This document shows positions 52,565-64,000 of a stretch of 64,000 nucleotides of DNA, in pieces. Location of the stretch: positions 724,001 through 788,000 of the forward strand of contig NC_058496.1 in NCBI RefSeq assembly GCF_020382885.2. The letters run 5' to 3'. Under the pieces are notes generated by a model. That model made no database searches. It had not been told where the DNA came from and was given only the letters and a program-made list of their open reading frames with translations. A program made the position numbers and the translations under genes. Source of the stretch: Scatophagus argus (taxonomy: Eukaryota; Chordata; Actinopteri; Scatophagidae). Position 1 is the stretch's first letter. The number at the start of each line of letters is the position of its first letter.

Positions 52565-55500
52565 TCAAGCTGCAGCTTTGGTCTCCCACTCCTGAGTGAA
52601 CACACACACAGCAGTCAGTAACTCCTACAGAAAAGACCTCAGCTGGTTGAAGAACCACTTAGCACCTCCTGAAGGTCTGGGCTTTGCTGACCTCCAGAGG
52701 TTTACCTTCTCACGGGGTCAAAGGGCAAAGTTCTCCTGTCAGTGATGCTGACTGTGTGCAAAGTTGAAGCTGACTGCAAAGTTTCAACTTACTCTGTTGA
52801 CATGTTAGCAAGCTAACCAAAATTCTAAACAAGCTAACCTGTGTTAACTTTAGTATTTTAATGCTAAAAGGCTAAATGTACCACATGTGAAGCAGCGTAT
52901 GACAGTCTTTGGACTGAATGTTGACGTGATGGACGTGTGCTGGTTGATTTTCCTACAAATGATGTGAAATCAGTAAATCACATGTGAACTGTATTTAATA
53001 GTCTGTAAGCTAAAGGAACAGTTCACCCAAAAGTCACTCAAAAAGCCCCCAGATTCTTCAGCTGTTTGAGTGTGAGGCTTCAGAGATGTTTTGAGGACTG
53101 AGAAACTCGACCCGACTCTCGGCCAGCGCAGGGCTGAGGACACGAGGGCCGAGTCTAACATCGGTGCTTGTGTGTGACTCTGACCTTCCTCCTCTGGAAA
53201 ACCTTTCCATGTTCGATGAACAGCGCTGATGGAGCTCGTCTTAGAGAGTTTTTAGCTGAGGCCGTCCGTCGCAGCAGAGGGTTCAGGAAGCCCGCCTGGA
53301 CCAGCAGAGACCAGCAGAGACCAGCAGAGACCAGCAGAGACCGGACAGCAGTCAGACAGTCAGCGTGGCTCAGTAATAATGCGGTGCACTCACACAGAAC
53401 TGCCTGTTGTTCTCACCTGAGCGCGCTCAGTGCAGACGGCCAGCGACTGCCTGAAAGAGGTGCGTTTGTTTTGCTTCCCAGCAGACGCCAGGTTGATCTC
53501 TGACCCCGCCCTCAGCTGCACCATCCTCTTCCCGGTCAGCTCCAGCTTCTGAACGCCTCGCTCCACATCCACCGACTTCCTGTCTGAAACGCACAAAATG
53601 TCTTCTGTCAGGGTTGTTTTTGGCTTTTGAAAAGAAATAATTCAACATATCAGAGCAGAGTTTATTTCTGAGATGAGGCTCACTGTGTTTGGTGAAGATG
53701 GTGTTGCTGTAGGTCACCGAGTCTTTGGACGACACCGAGCTGCAGCGAACTGAATCCTGAGAGTCATGAAGCTGAAATAATCACATACAGAAAAGACAAA
53801 CACAAACTTAGTTATGACTGATAGTGAAATTACACCTGAATTAACTGCATGGAGTTTACATTCTACAGTTTTAATTCAGTAAACGATCTAAAGTGAAAGA
53901 GTTCTTCCTCCATCACCACCTTGTGCTCCAGTGTGGAGGTGTTGGAGTAGATGGGCTGCTCTCGGCCTGCTAAACTCAGATGGAAAGGGTCATCCATGTA
54001 GGTGTTGGAGGTGGGAAACTTCCGAATCTGCAGCCCACTGAGACGGGACAACAACAGAACAAAATCACCACAGAAGAAGAAGGAAAAACAAGAACTGGCC
54101 TGAACTGGTTCCATGTTTGGACCTTCTAATGCGATCGGTTGATGATAATTCATGAACTTTTAATATTTTTTGCAAGAGATATAAATCTCATAATCTCAGA
54201 AGCATTCAGATCATTTCAATAAAAGTATTAATACTGCACTGTGGACAAGTATTAAGGTGAAATGTTACGTAGGTAACAATGGGTTAAGTATAACCAGGAA
54301 AATGTACTCCCAGTCCTGTGCGGGACTTGGTGGCCTCACTGGACCTTTAAAGTATTCACAGTGAAGGTGAAGCAGATACAACACACTTTCTCACCTGAGA
54401 GCTCCACCTGTGTGCTCATGAGTGCTGTTGTCATGGTGACTGTGACTGGCAGCTGCGTCCTGCAGCAGCTTTAGCCATCTGTCCTTTTCATCCGGACTGC
54501 TGACCTGAGGGACGGACGGACACGTGAAAACAGACCGAACCCCAAGTGAATTCAATGATTTGCGTCTGCTGACACGTGAGCTCACCTCCAGCACAGCCAC
54601 CTGGTCACCGAGCATGCTCAGTGTGATCCTGTAGGAGTGGTCGGTGTCGGGTCCGGCTCTGACCTCACACCCTCGGAGCTGGACGGTGTACTGAGGCGAC
54701 CGCTGCTCCTTCACCCGCCCTGCCTCCTCCTCCTCCTCCTCCTCCTCCTCCTGTCCGAACATGTTGAGCAAACCGGCCTCCACCTGACACAGTAAACTCT
54801 GCCACTGACAGTTCATCAGCACACTCAGGAAACCTGTCAGCAAAGCACACCTGAGGTCAGAGGTCACATGACTAACATGACATCAGACTGAACTGTCCCT
54901 GACATCAGTACCTTTGTGTCTGTGGAGGCTGCACCGAGCTGAAGGAGTCTCCTCCTCAGAGTCAGTCTGGACCGTACTGGACTACAGAAACATCACATGT
55001 GACCTCAGTCCAACCTCATGTTGTTCATACATTCACTTTTTATCACCTGTTCTGCGTTGTTACAGATCAGGACACACATTATATCTACACACGCATGTGT
55101 GTGTGTGTTAGAGAGAGTGTGTGTGTGTCTCACCCTGCAGGACGACGGCTGATCTGATCTGATGAGAGACAACGAGCTCTGAGTCTCCACCTCACCTCCA
55201 ACGCTCACCTCCTGTATCACCTGCACACACAGACATGTACAGTACACCTGGCTTACGCCCGGCTGACACCCAGTTCACACCCTGTTTACAACTGGTTTAC
55301 ATCTGGTTCACACCTGGTTTGATTTCAGTTTACACCTGGTTCACATCTGAAGTACTCACACTGTGTAAAGGTAGTTAGCACACAAAACAATCAAAACAAA
55401 TAAATGATGATATAAAATTATTGATTATAGATTATTAATTGATGTAAATTCAGCCATTTCCCAGACAGATGAGCCCCACGTTTACCAGATGCAACATTAA

Positions 55501-57156
55501 AGTGATGAATACAGTAATCATCTCTTCCTGTCAGCTGGTCTCTTCAGGCGTCCCCTCAGCAAATCATCTGCCTCCACCTCGTCCTGTCCTCTGTGTCCTC
55601 CTCCCTCACACCAGTGACCTTCATGTCCTCCTTCACTACATCCATAAACTTCCTCTTTGGTCTTCCTTTGACCAACACTGTCCCTCCTCTGAACATGTCC
55701 AGACCACCTCAGCCTGGCCTCTCTAACTTCTAAGTTAACAGATGTGAGCACTTATTCCACCACTAAATGTTGCTGTTCACTGATGTCCCAATGTGCATGC
55801 ATGGGTCTGCTGGTTGAGTTTAACTTTACTGTAAACTTCATAAACTGATCACTTGTTTTCAGTAAAATCTGATGTAAATAAAGCTGTCATGTAGTGAAGT
55901 GAGAAGTACAACATTTCTCTCTGAGGTGCAGTAGAAATACTTGAATTGAGTATGAGTGGGTAAAGTTTGTACTTAAAAAACAGCATGTTGAGGTGCTGCT
56001 GACCTTCTTCCATTCGTCGGCCTGCTGGAAGGTGCTGTATCCCAGGACCAGAGTCTCGGAGCCCAGTGGAACCAGTTTGAGTTGGTGCTGGATCTTCCTG
56101 TTGCACTTTGACTTGTAGACCAGCTGACAGCCGCGGAGGCTCAGCTCCAGCTGAGGCAGGAGGTCCTGAGCACACTTATAACACTGTGTGAGAGCAGAGA
56201 GGAGGTCAGGAAGACCACCGAGCAGAGCAGCATATTATCATCAGCTGTGATGGTGGCAGGTGGTGGTGCAGCCTCCACCTGTTAACTTCTCCACTAGAAT
56301 CAGACTTTCCACCTTGACTGTTTTACAGAACCTTTTTGTTTTTTATTGAACCATTACTTTGGCTGAGCAGTGATCCATTCTGCAATTAAGTTGTTAAAGA
56401 TATATCAGCTCATCAATCATTATTATTATTATTTCGATTATTATTGTAATTCTTATTCCACTGTTGACTGGCTCCTGCTGTGGATCTTCACGGTCTCTTG
56501 ATGACAGATCTGCCCTCTGGACCAGATTTACACAATCAACATGTACTCTGCAGTAACTGGTCCACCTCTTTGGTCAGAGTTATCACATCTGTTGTACTAT
56601 AAAAACTCTAAAAACACTGCAATACTGCAGTTTGGCATTGCTGTGCTTTCTGCCACAGAAACACGGTGAACTATGAGGCGACGGCTGGCTTACAAAAACT
56701 GCATTTTGTTATGGATTCTCCCCAGTTCATTTGAATGAACTGACATTTTGGTGATTCGGTTTGTTTTATGATAAAAACAGCTAAACTATCTTAGCAACAG
56801 ACGAGTCAGACCACCCACAGGAGACCCAGGAGACCCAGCAGAACCTTCACCCCCTTCAGTTAGCACTCAGTTTGTCTCCCCTCACCAGCAGCACGTCGTT
56901 CCTGATGATGAACAGCTGTTTGGTCCACTGTCCGAGCCACTTCCTCCTCCACAGGTACCCGCAGAGGCGGGACTCGGGGGCGGGTCTTAGGCAGGGCTGG
57001 GAGGCGCTCCACTGGATGTAGTGAGCTCTGTCCTTCACAGGTTCCTCCTCATCGTCTTCATCCTCTCCGTACGACTCGTAATGACTGCTGTCTGACTCCA
57101 CCTTCTCTGAGGGGACAACGAAGACATTTATGTTAACAATCAGTTTTTACATCATG

Positions 57157-57192
<36 letters not shown>

Positions 57193-60100
57193 ACCAGCGT
57201 TGGACATGGTTGTGTCAGCCATGTAGGGTTCTGCCTCCTCGTAGGTATCTTCATCATCATCATCACCGCCCAGACCTCCTGGGGGGAGAGGCGGCACTGC
57301 AGGGCCCTGGATATGACATCACAGGAAGAGGGGGAACTCGCTGTATCAGTTCATTAAGTCGGATGCATACACACACACAGAAGTGCTCAGATACAAGTGA
57401 ATCTTCAGGTCTCAAACTGGTGTTTAAATGAAACCGTGTGGGTGGACCTGATTGAGACTGAGACTGAAGAAGCTGGGAACCACTTGGACCAACACAACAC
57501 ACTAGTTTGTTGACCAGAGTCTCAGACTCCATTTAGTTGCATCCGCATCGCGAAAATGATCTCAGTTCTGCTTTGCGCTCCTACCTCAGATGAGGTACAA
57601 GAGCAGCCTCAAGATGATGAAAGAAAGATGAAAGATTAAAGTGACATATCTTGTCATTGGAGGGAACTCACTCCAACGAAATTCGTGCTCTGCATTTAAC
57701 CCACCCAAGTGACGTGCACACACACACAGCAAACCCGGGGCAGTGGGCGACCGCGTGCAGCGCCCGGGGAGCAGTGGGGGTTAGGTACCTTGCTCAAGGG
57801 TACCTCAGCCACGGGGAATCGAACCAGCGATCCACCGGTTACGGGTCCGATACCCTAACCGCTGATCCACGACTGCCCAAGTGATGTAAGCGCCCAGTGA
57901 TTGGTCCAGACGAAAGTGTGTGTGTGTTGAATGGTCAAACATATAAGTCACTGCAGCACCATCAAGCAGCAGAAACTCAGAAACAAAACTCAGATTAATG
58001 TGCTTCAAACTGCTGCATGTCAAATCACCCACCGGCTTTCGCTCCGACTGGCTGTGCGAGTACAAGCAGAATAAAGGACCAGACTTTTGTTTTCTTTTCA
58101 CCATCCACTGACCTAAACAACTTAGTTACTGTTGTAACCATGACGACGAGGGTGGGCTGAACTTAACACATTCGTTCACTCAAGTCGAACCACCACATCA
58201 GTCGAGTTGTTTTTGTGCCTAAACCCAACCAAAGCTTCACCACAGCAATCAGTTTCTGTGTGTCTCTCTGGAGGAAACGGACTGAACCACAGCCTGCCAG
58301 TGAACGCAACATCATGTCTGTAAATGAGCCACACATGAGACGAAATCCCAGGAGATGATTTTAGTGTGTTTGTGTGTGCGTCTGTGTGTTCTGTCGATCC
58401 ATCACGTAGACCAGATGCTAATCGGCCGCCATCAGTGACCACTTCCTCCCTCTGCAGAGCTCTCAGCCAATAGGACGACAGATAGAGGGGAGATGGCCTC
58501 AAATGTAAACACTGAACATCCTGTCACTCCCTCAAACACACACACACACACACACACACAGTCATGTTTCCATCACTTTTGGGGACATTACATAGACTTC
58601 CATTCATTTCCGGTAGGCTTAGCCACCACCTGACCATAACAATAAACATTACTTACCTTAACGTAATCCTAACCTCAGCCTAACCTTAAAGCAACTCTTC
58701 ACCGTAATATTTAACCATTTAAGTAAGGCAGGTCCTCACAATGTGACTGTAAACAGATTTTTGTCCTCACAACTACAGGAATACACACACACACACACAC
58801 ACACAGAAAGCATGCATCTCCTCCCAAACCTCATGAGGACTCGGTCTGTCATTACTGACCCACATCACAAACCTCCGCCTCCTCCGCCTCCTCCGCCTCC
58901 TCCGCCTGTTCCTGTTATCTTAAAAAAGCCTTTTTTTCTTCCTCCACCACTTTTCTTTAACCTCATGAGGAGCCATCATGAGGTCAAGACGTGAAGGAGA
59001 CACCAGAGTGCACAAACAACAGCGTAAAGAGAACGTGAATCAGCTGAAAGGTCACTCGCCAGACGCAGGTATTCACACCCAGTCAAAGTACTAAGGTACT
59101 AATACCACACTGTAAAAATACTCCACTTCAAGCCAAAGTCCTGCAACTAACAACTACAAAGCAACCAATTTAAAGTGCCAGAAGAATGCAGTGAAGTGAA
59201 AAGTACTCTGAGTGGAGTGGAAATACAAAGTGGCATGAAAAGACTCACTGTGTACTTTAGTGTAGTACTTGTAGTACTGTGTTTTTGCTGACAGCTGAAG
59301 GAAGGTCTGCAGCACCTTTCAGTCACTTTTAGAGCAGCAATTTTTATTTTGTTTTCAGCAGTTCTCCAAATCAGACAGAACATAAACACGTTCAAGCTAA
59401 TTAAGCTTTACTTGAGTATTTCTGTTCTTTTGTTACTTTATCTTCCTACTGCATTACATCATCACAGAGTCACAGTTTGCAGTTTTACCACAGAACCCCT
59501 CTGAATACAGGACTTGTGTAGAAGATGTGCGTACTGCACTAATGGAGCCTATCCCAGCATGCACTGGGAGAGAAGTGTTGAATGCCCGTGTTGACTCACC
59601 CCGTTTCTCAGCCGCACAGATGAGTCCTGCTTCGAGACCAGCTCAGAGGACCCGCCAGCTTCTGGACAGACAGAGACGTTAGCTTTCAGTCAGTTCACAC
59701 ACAACACTGGAGACACGATTCAGTTTCTGTCCAAAACACGTCAATGTCGTCTTCGTCAAACCTCCAAAGGACTCGCACTGAGGAGCCACAGTGAAAGCTT
59801 TTACAGCTTGTGTCACAGTTTTCTACCACGTCTTTCTTGGACTCTGCTGGTTAAGTATCTGCCCCATGTCCTGAGGCCGTCCTCAGCAGTGTCTCGCCCT
59901 GATGTGATGCTAAACCCCTTCCCCTCTGTCTCCCATGTGATGACTGTGAATGCAGCTCAGTCTTACCTGTTCCAGGTGTGTCTATCTGCTCGTTGCTAGG
60001 AGACAGAGATGGACAGCTCATGATCATGTACTCAGCATCTTCCACTGGAAACACAACAAAGGCAGAGCTGAGGCTAATCGCTTCACCAGCTGAACTGCTG

Positions 60101-60812
60101 TCAGATCCTACGGCTCAGTGACGTTCGCTCTCTGACTGTCGTGTCGGCTGCTTTCACCTGTCAGCTGTTCCCGAGTCCTCATTCAACCCGAGAGGTTTAC
60201 CTCAACTTCCTTCAGCGCTGACACTTCACCATCACTCAGCGCTTCTTTACTTCAGTGCTAACTTCTCTCAGGAACTGCCTCATAACCACCACTTCAACTT
60301 CTTTCAGGATTTCAACCTTTGCAAGTCTAGTCTAGTCCTAATCCTGGGACCAGTAGTCCCAGTCTAGCCTTAATCCTGAGACCAGTAGTCCTAGTCTAGT
60401 CCTAGTCCTGGGACCAGTAGTCCTAGTCTAGTCCTAATCCTGGGACCAGTAGTCCCAGTCTAGTCTTAATCCTGAGACCAGTAGTCCTAGTCTAGTCCTA
60501 ATCCTGGGACCAGTAGTCCTAGTCTAGTCTTAATCCTGAGACCAGTAGTCCTAGACTAGTCCTAATCCTGGGACCAGTAGTCCCAGTCTAGTCTTAATCC
60601 TGGGACCAGTAGTCCCAGTCTAGTCTTAATCCTGGGACCAGTAGTCCCAGTATCAGTAATAGTACAGGTGATATTACCAGGAGTATCGTTTGTTTGCAGT
60701 TTGGACAGCAGCTCTGAGATGGATTTCTTCTGAGCCTGAGCGATGTAACTCAGGTTCTCTGAGTCCAGGACAGACAGGAAGGACTGCAGGTCCCAGATCA
60801 GCTTGGCCAGCA
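52565..60812 (-). CDS. AFAP1-family actin/Src adaptor, short form; fourteen exons, first coding exon not found
   Basis: Exons in transcript order are 60812-60678, 60044-59967, 59661-59600, 57306-57195, 57106-56886, 56183-56004, 55220-55134, 54981-54912, 54833-54586, 54504-54395, 54037-53920, 53771-53684, 53583-53417 and 52591-52565. All junctions keep phase and give about 567 residues plus a missing short N-terminus. The first segment (LQSFLSVLDSENLS) matches the AFAP start. A proline motif PAVPPLPPGG and TYEEAEPYMADTT, then SSHYESYGEDEDDEEE, are the SH3/SH2-binding region. PH1 is at about 179-269 (GYLWRRKWLGQWTKQLFIIR) and PH2 at about 316-420 (FLSVLMNCQWQSLLC, RGCEVRAGPD). KFPTSNTYMDDP recalls AFAP1L2. 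The last exon EWETKAAA matches the family ending (AKEWE-K). It lacks the long coiled coil before that end and is 160-250 residues shorter than AFAP1, L1 and L2. A run of about nine glutamates sits inside PH2. AFAP1L2 is the closest by eye. Confidence 0.88.
53290..53345. repeat. Short tandem repeat, GACCAGCAGA units
   Basis: Four to five head-to-tail 11-bp copies in the last intron of the afap-like gene. Confidence 0.75.
54724..54757. repeat. (TCC)n triplet run coding poly-Glu in the afap-like PH2 domain
   Basis: On the minus strand this is an in-frame GAG run within the 54833-54586 exon, coding about nine glutamates in a surface loop of the second PH domain. Confidence 0.85.
55505..55740 (-). 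mobile_element. Decayed non-LTR (RTE-like) reverse-transcriptase tail
   Basis: The minus strand reads EARLRWSGHVQRRDS, then after a frameshift GRPKRKFMDVVKEDM and REEDTEDRTRWRQMIC, then a stop. This is the well-known C-terminal tail of many fish LINE copies (RLRWFGHVxRR...GRPKRR). It is a short, frameshifted, 5'-truncated fragment in an afap-like intron. The clade (RTE-like) is from memory. Confidence 0.7.
57157..57188. repeat. (GT)n microsatellite beside an afap-like donor
   Basis: On the sense (minus) strand this is a CA run starting about six bases after the donor of the 57306-57195 exon, in an intron of only 88 bases. Confidence 0.9.
57642..57878 (-). mobile_element. tRNA-derived SINE, near-complete copy in an afap-like intron
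   Basis: Reverse complement of the 20785-21030 element with only a few differences. The B-box appears as GGAATCGAACC at 57815-57825, the body as ACCTTGCTCAAGGGTACCTC, and the tail begins AAAGTGACATATCTTGTCAT. On its own strand it reads head to tail like the first copy. It is in the same transcriptional orientation as the host gene. Confidence 0.85.
58867..58910. repeat. CCTCCGCCT 9-bp/6-bp repeat
   Basis: Four to five units of CCTCCTCCG in an afap-like intron. It codes a false poly-proline ORF. Confidence 0.8.
59080..59290. repeat. AAGTA-rich dispersed repeat copy
   Basis: It shares AAAGTACTAAGGTACTAATA, CCACACTGTAAAAATACTCC and AAGTCCTGCA with 11765-11890. It lies in an afap-like intron. 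Confidence 0.55.
60327..60655. repeat. Minisatellite, unit about 31-32 bp (CTAGTCCTAATCCTGGGACC core)
   Basis: About ten units alternating CTGGGACCAGTAGTCCCAG and CTGAGACCAGTAGTCCTAG. The unit contains the near-palindrome GGGACCAGTAGTCCC. It is in the afap-like intron that ends at the 60044 exon. Confidence 0.9.
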
Positions 60813-62652
60813 CTAAAGACAGACAGACAGGTGATTAGACAGGTGAACAGGCAGGCAGGCAGGTGAACAGTTGGACCCACAGTGTGTTTGTCCTCATTAA
60901 CAGGTTGACAGACTTTATCTCAGTCTGACTGAGTCATCGTTTTGCAGACTGTTGACAGAAGCACTGAGTCATGTCTGATTTCAGTTTCTACCAGAGACTC
61001 TTAGCTTGGCTGATGCGGTCAGGTGTTGTCCACAGGGTTTGACCGAGGAGAGAATTTGCTCCTCCTTCTTTTAAAACCTTCCTAAAATCATGTTGAGGCA
61101 GTAAAACAACACGGGAGATTAATCAAGAAGCAAATCAACGAACAAAATACACCAATAAAGTAAAAAGAATGAAGAACAGTTTCATTTAGAGGAAACGCCC
61201 ACACTGGAACCTGACAGTCTTTATCTTAATGTTGTCTTTGAGTAAATAAATAAAAAGTACAATATAATCTCCTGTTATTTTCAAGGCAGCCTGCTAAATG
61301 TTACACACCAAACGTGCTGTCAACACTATTTTAACATTGTTTTAAAGCTTCACGTGCGGCTCAGCGTTTAGCATGTGGACGTCTACGTGCTGGAAAGCTA
61401 ACATGATTCATATTTGTTGAAAAGCAGCTGATTTTTGGACACGTTATTCACTGCTTTAAAAATGTCTCAGACTGAGACTTTGTCCTCATCCATAGGGGAG
61501 GGACAAGCTGGAGGTCCAGTTTGTGGTCAGCAGGTTGATAAAACGTGAAGTCACACACTTTGAGACGCTTGTCTGTACGTGCAGGACGTCCATCAGGACT
61601 AGTGTCTCCAGATAACTTTAAACTGTCTGTTTGAATCAGAGCTGATCAGGTCATTCGTTCTGTTAATGGGAGACAGAAAAAGTCCCGGACGTTGAAAAGT
61701 TTCCCAGGACGTGTCCTTCACACGTTAACTGATGTGACAGGACACAGCGATAAGCTGCTGGCTGCTGCTAATGATTAACACGCAGTGAAGACTGAGTGTG
61801 TGTCCCTGTTCAAACATTCGTCTGTCCTGGAAAATAACCGGACTGTCTCCTGTCCTCCTGTCCTCCTGTCCTCTGTCTCTGCTCTGCCACAGTTTCACCC
61901 CGATGCCGATGTAGAACTGCAAACCTGGTTCTTCAACCTTCCGTTTAATCTGGGGGGGTTTAATCCACGAGGCTTCTTCAGGTTCTGGTAACCAGGGTCT
62001 AGAAGTCCTTTTGATGGTTGGAACCAGATCAGGTGGTCAGTGATGAGGTTCGGGGAACATGTAGTTGGTTCTTCTGAAGCTGTGAGAAGTTCTGAGGTTC
62101 TAATGGACCTCCAGAGCATCTTCACTGGCTACAACCAACAAAGGGACTTCTAGATCCTGGTTCATGACCACCAGAACCCCTAAGCAAACTTTAGAAGCGC
62201 TTGGCTGTTTTCTGTTTCTGCCGGAGAAGTTTAACTGAACTGATCTCCAAACAGTCTGAGTTATCTTGAGAAGGAGGGGAAAATGTAAGAAATGCAGAGA
62301 AAAGCCCTCGAGACAGACGCCGATTGTCTCTGAGGTCCATTCAGACGGACAGAGTGAGTCCATTCACGCCGCGAGCTGAGTGGGAGACGAAGGTTAAATG
62401 TTTCTGATTAGCTCCTCTCTGCTGACTTTAAGGATCCTACAGCCCTGCTTATCAGCCCGCTGCTGCTTTAAACACGGAGCTGCACATGCCTCACACGCCT
62501 ACAACACGCCAACCACGACACGCCAACCACAGAGCGCGTCTGTCCGCGGAGAAGACACCTCAGAGAAAACACTGCTACGCCACTTTGTGTTGCTGAACGC
62601 TGCTTATCTGACCATCAATGTTACTTCCTGTCTCTGGCTTTGATGCTGCAGA

Positions 62653-62683
<31 letters not shown>

Positions 62684-62990
62684 GAAGGACGTCCACTGTC
62701 CATGTGAATGAGGGACAGATAAACAGACAAATGGACGGTCACCAAACAAACACAACCAAATCCTCCAGCAGCCGAGCGACGAGACGTCCGCCTCTCTGCA
62801 TCCTGTGGCCGTGAGGACGAGCTGATTGGCTGCTTTTCTGTCTAACGCACGTATTAACTAACAAATGAACCAAACAACCAAACAAACAAAAAACAAACAA
62901 ACAGCTCAGTAATGCCTAAATAACAAACAAACTTGTGTGATAAGTAAAATACTCTCAGCATATTAACTGGTATCAGTACTGTAGACAAGT
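60813..62990. other. Upstream intron or 5' region of the afap-like gene
   Basis: The exon at 60812 begins with an acceptor and a partial codon (N|TG), so the start codon exon lies further right or outside the window. I searched by eye for a short ATG exon ending one base into a codon before GT and found no convincing one. A (CA)n run lies at 62653-62680; nothing else is recognisable. Confidence 0.4.
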
Positions 62991-62992
62991 GA

Positions 62993-62995
<3 letters not shown>

Positions 62996-63041
<46 letters not shown>

Positions 63042-63460
63042 TGCTGGTGTGTGTGCTTGTGTGTGTGTATGTGTGTGTGTGTGTGTGTGTGAGTGCTGGT
63101 GTGTGTGCGTGAGTGCTTGTGCATGTGTGTGTGTATGTGTGTGTGTGAGTGCTTGTGCATGTGTGTGTGTATGTGTGTGTGTGAGTGCTTGTGCATGTGT
63201 GTGTGTATGTGTGTGTGTGAGTGCTGGTGTGTGAGTGTGTGTGTGAGTGCTGGTGTGTGTGCGTGAGTGCTTGTGCATGTGTGTGAGTGCTGGTGTGTGT
63301 GTGTGAGTGCTTGTGCATGTGTGTGTGTATGTGTGTGTGTGAGTGCTTGTGCATGTGTGTGTGTATGTGTGTGTGTGAGTGCTGGTGTGTGAGTGTGTGT
63401 GTGAGTGCTGGTGTGTGTGCGTGAGTGCTTGTGCATGTGTGTGTGTGTGTGTGTGTGCTG
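62996..63460. repeat. Compound TG satellite with GAGTGCTTGTGCATG units
   Basis: About 465 bases of TG runs broken by GAGTGCTTGTGCATG and GAGTGCTGGTGTGTG, giving 50-70-bp higher-order units. It creates His/Thr-rich minus ORFs and Cys/Val-rich plus ORFs that are not genes. Confidence 0.92.
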
Positions 63461-64000
63461 CAGGGTGTGGAGCAGCTCTCTCTTTCATCCTCTGGCTGTA
63501 AACACAGGGCAGCAGAAACACTGACATTACTGAGCTGCTGGTTCCTCAGATTGAATTGACTTCAGTCGTCCAATCAGACGGAAGCCCCGCCCACCTCACC
63601 ACGACGTGGTGCACATGGAGCGAGGGAGCCTGAAGCCACAAAAAGTTTCTAACACCACAAAAGTAAAACACAAGCTGTTAATGTTAGCAGCTGACAGTTA
63701 GCATAGCATCAGCTCAGTACGGTTTAGGTTTTATTTTAAGTAAAAATCAAAAAAAGAAGTTAAGGCCGACGTTGTTGTTAGCTTCAGCCTGTCAGAAGAA
63801 GCAGGACAGACAAAACTACCAAATTCACTCCCAAACTGGAAGTAAGAAGAAGTTACCACGTAGAAAAAACCTAAAACACGAGTTAGTCAGAGCGAAGTGA
63901 AAGAAAAATGCTAACTTGTCAGATTAAAGTAGTCTTTTATGGAATATAAATGAACTTGTTGCAGTAACCTGATCAGGAACCTAATCAGCTGGATTATGAA

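Noticed and set aside
55518-55751. Minus-strand ORF of 77 codons as a possible gene
   Set aside because: It is a frameshifted LINE reverse-transcriptase tail, annotated as a mobile-element relic.
62854-63527. Several His/Thr-rich ORFs of 150-185 codons
   Set aside because: They are the compound TG satellite read on the minus strand.
63595-63622. Possible first coding exon of the afap-like gene (ATG followed by a GTGAGG donor on the minus strand)
   Set aside because: It would end two bases into a codon, while the next exon needs one base, so the frame does not join.

Overview
The window is eukaryotic and almost certainly from a teleost fish, probably a percomorph. It holds vertebrate multi-exon genes with short GT-AG introns, very dense CA/TG microsatellites and minisatellites, tRNA-derived SINEs and a decayed RTE-like LINE tail. 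No prokaryotic or viral features were seen. Single-ORF inspection misleads here: most long ORFs lie in satellites, and the real genes are chains of short exons. I rebuilt these by reading splice sites and checking codon phase across every junction.

Layout, left to right. (1) 1-1054, plus: the last two exons and poly(A) signal of an unrecognised gene. (2) 1430-5303, minus: a 77-residue two-exon FAM240-family gene whose 3.6-kb intron is about half satellite DNA. (3) 5.3-11.9 kb: repeat-rich intergenic DNA. (4) 11964-16232, plus: lrrc2, nine coding exons, with a 28-copy 20-bp minisatellite fused to the exon 2 splice donor. (5) 19872-27499, minus: mfsd14b (hiatl1), twelve exons, converging tail to tail with lrrc2. 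(6) 27.5-29.5 kb: promoter side of mfsd14b and a nested foldback element. (7) 29.6-38.0 kb, plus: spin1 (spindlin), six coding exons and a long 3' UTR. (8) 39679-42181, plus: mak16, ten exons. (9) 47157-50940, minus: rab14, seven coding exons, a 3' UTR of about 3.4 kb and a non-coding first exon near 51.43 kb. (10) 52565-60812, minus: fourteen exons of an AFAP1-family adaptor, with the first coding exon not found.

The genes are not an operon or a pathway. They are housekeeping or regulatory genes: vesicle traffic (rab14), ribosome assembly (mak16), chromatin reading (spin1), a membrane transporter (mfsd14b), an actin/Src adaptor (afap-like), and two poorly understood genes (lrrc2, fam240). 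As I recall human locations, fam240a and lrrc2 lie together at 3p21.31, mfsd14b and spin1 at 9q22, rab14 at 9q33 and mak16 at 8p12, so the neighbourhood is a fish-specific mixture.

The most interesting points are: the AFAP-like gene lacks the usual C-terminal coiled coil and sits near mak16, so it may be a fourth ohnolog on the FGFR-type 4/5/8/10 paralogon; CA tracts after splice donors and TG tracts before acceptors recur across introns and could pair to bring the intron ends together; the lrrc2 minisatellite duplicates a splice junction 28 times; and spin1 has an overlapping out-of-frame start codon four bases before its own.
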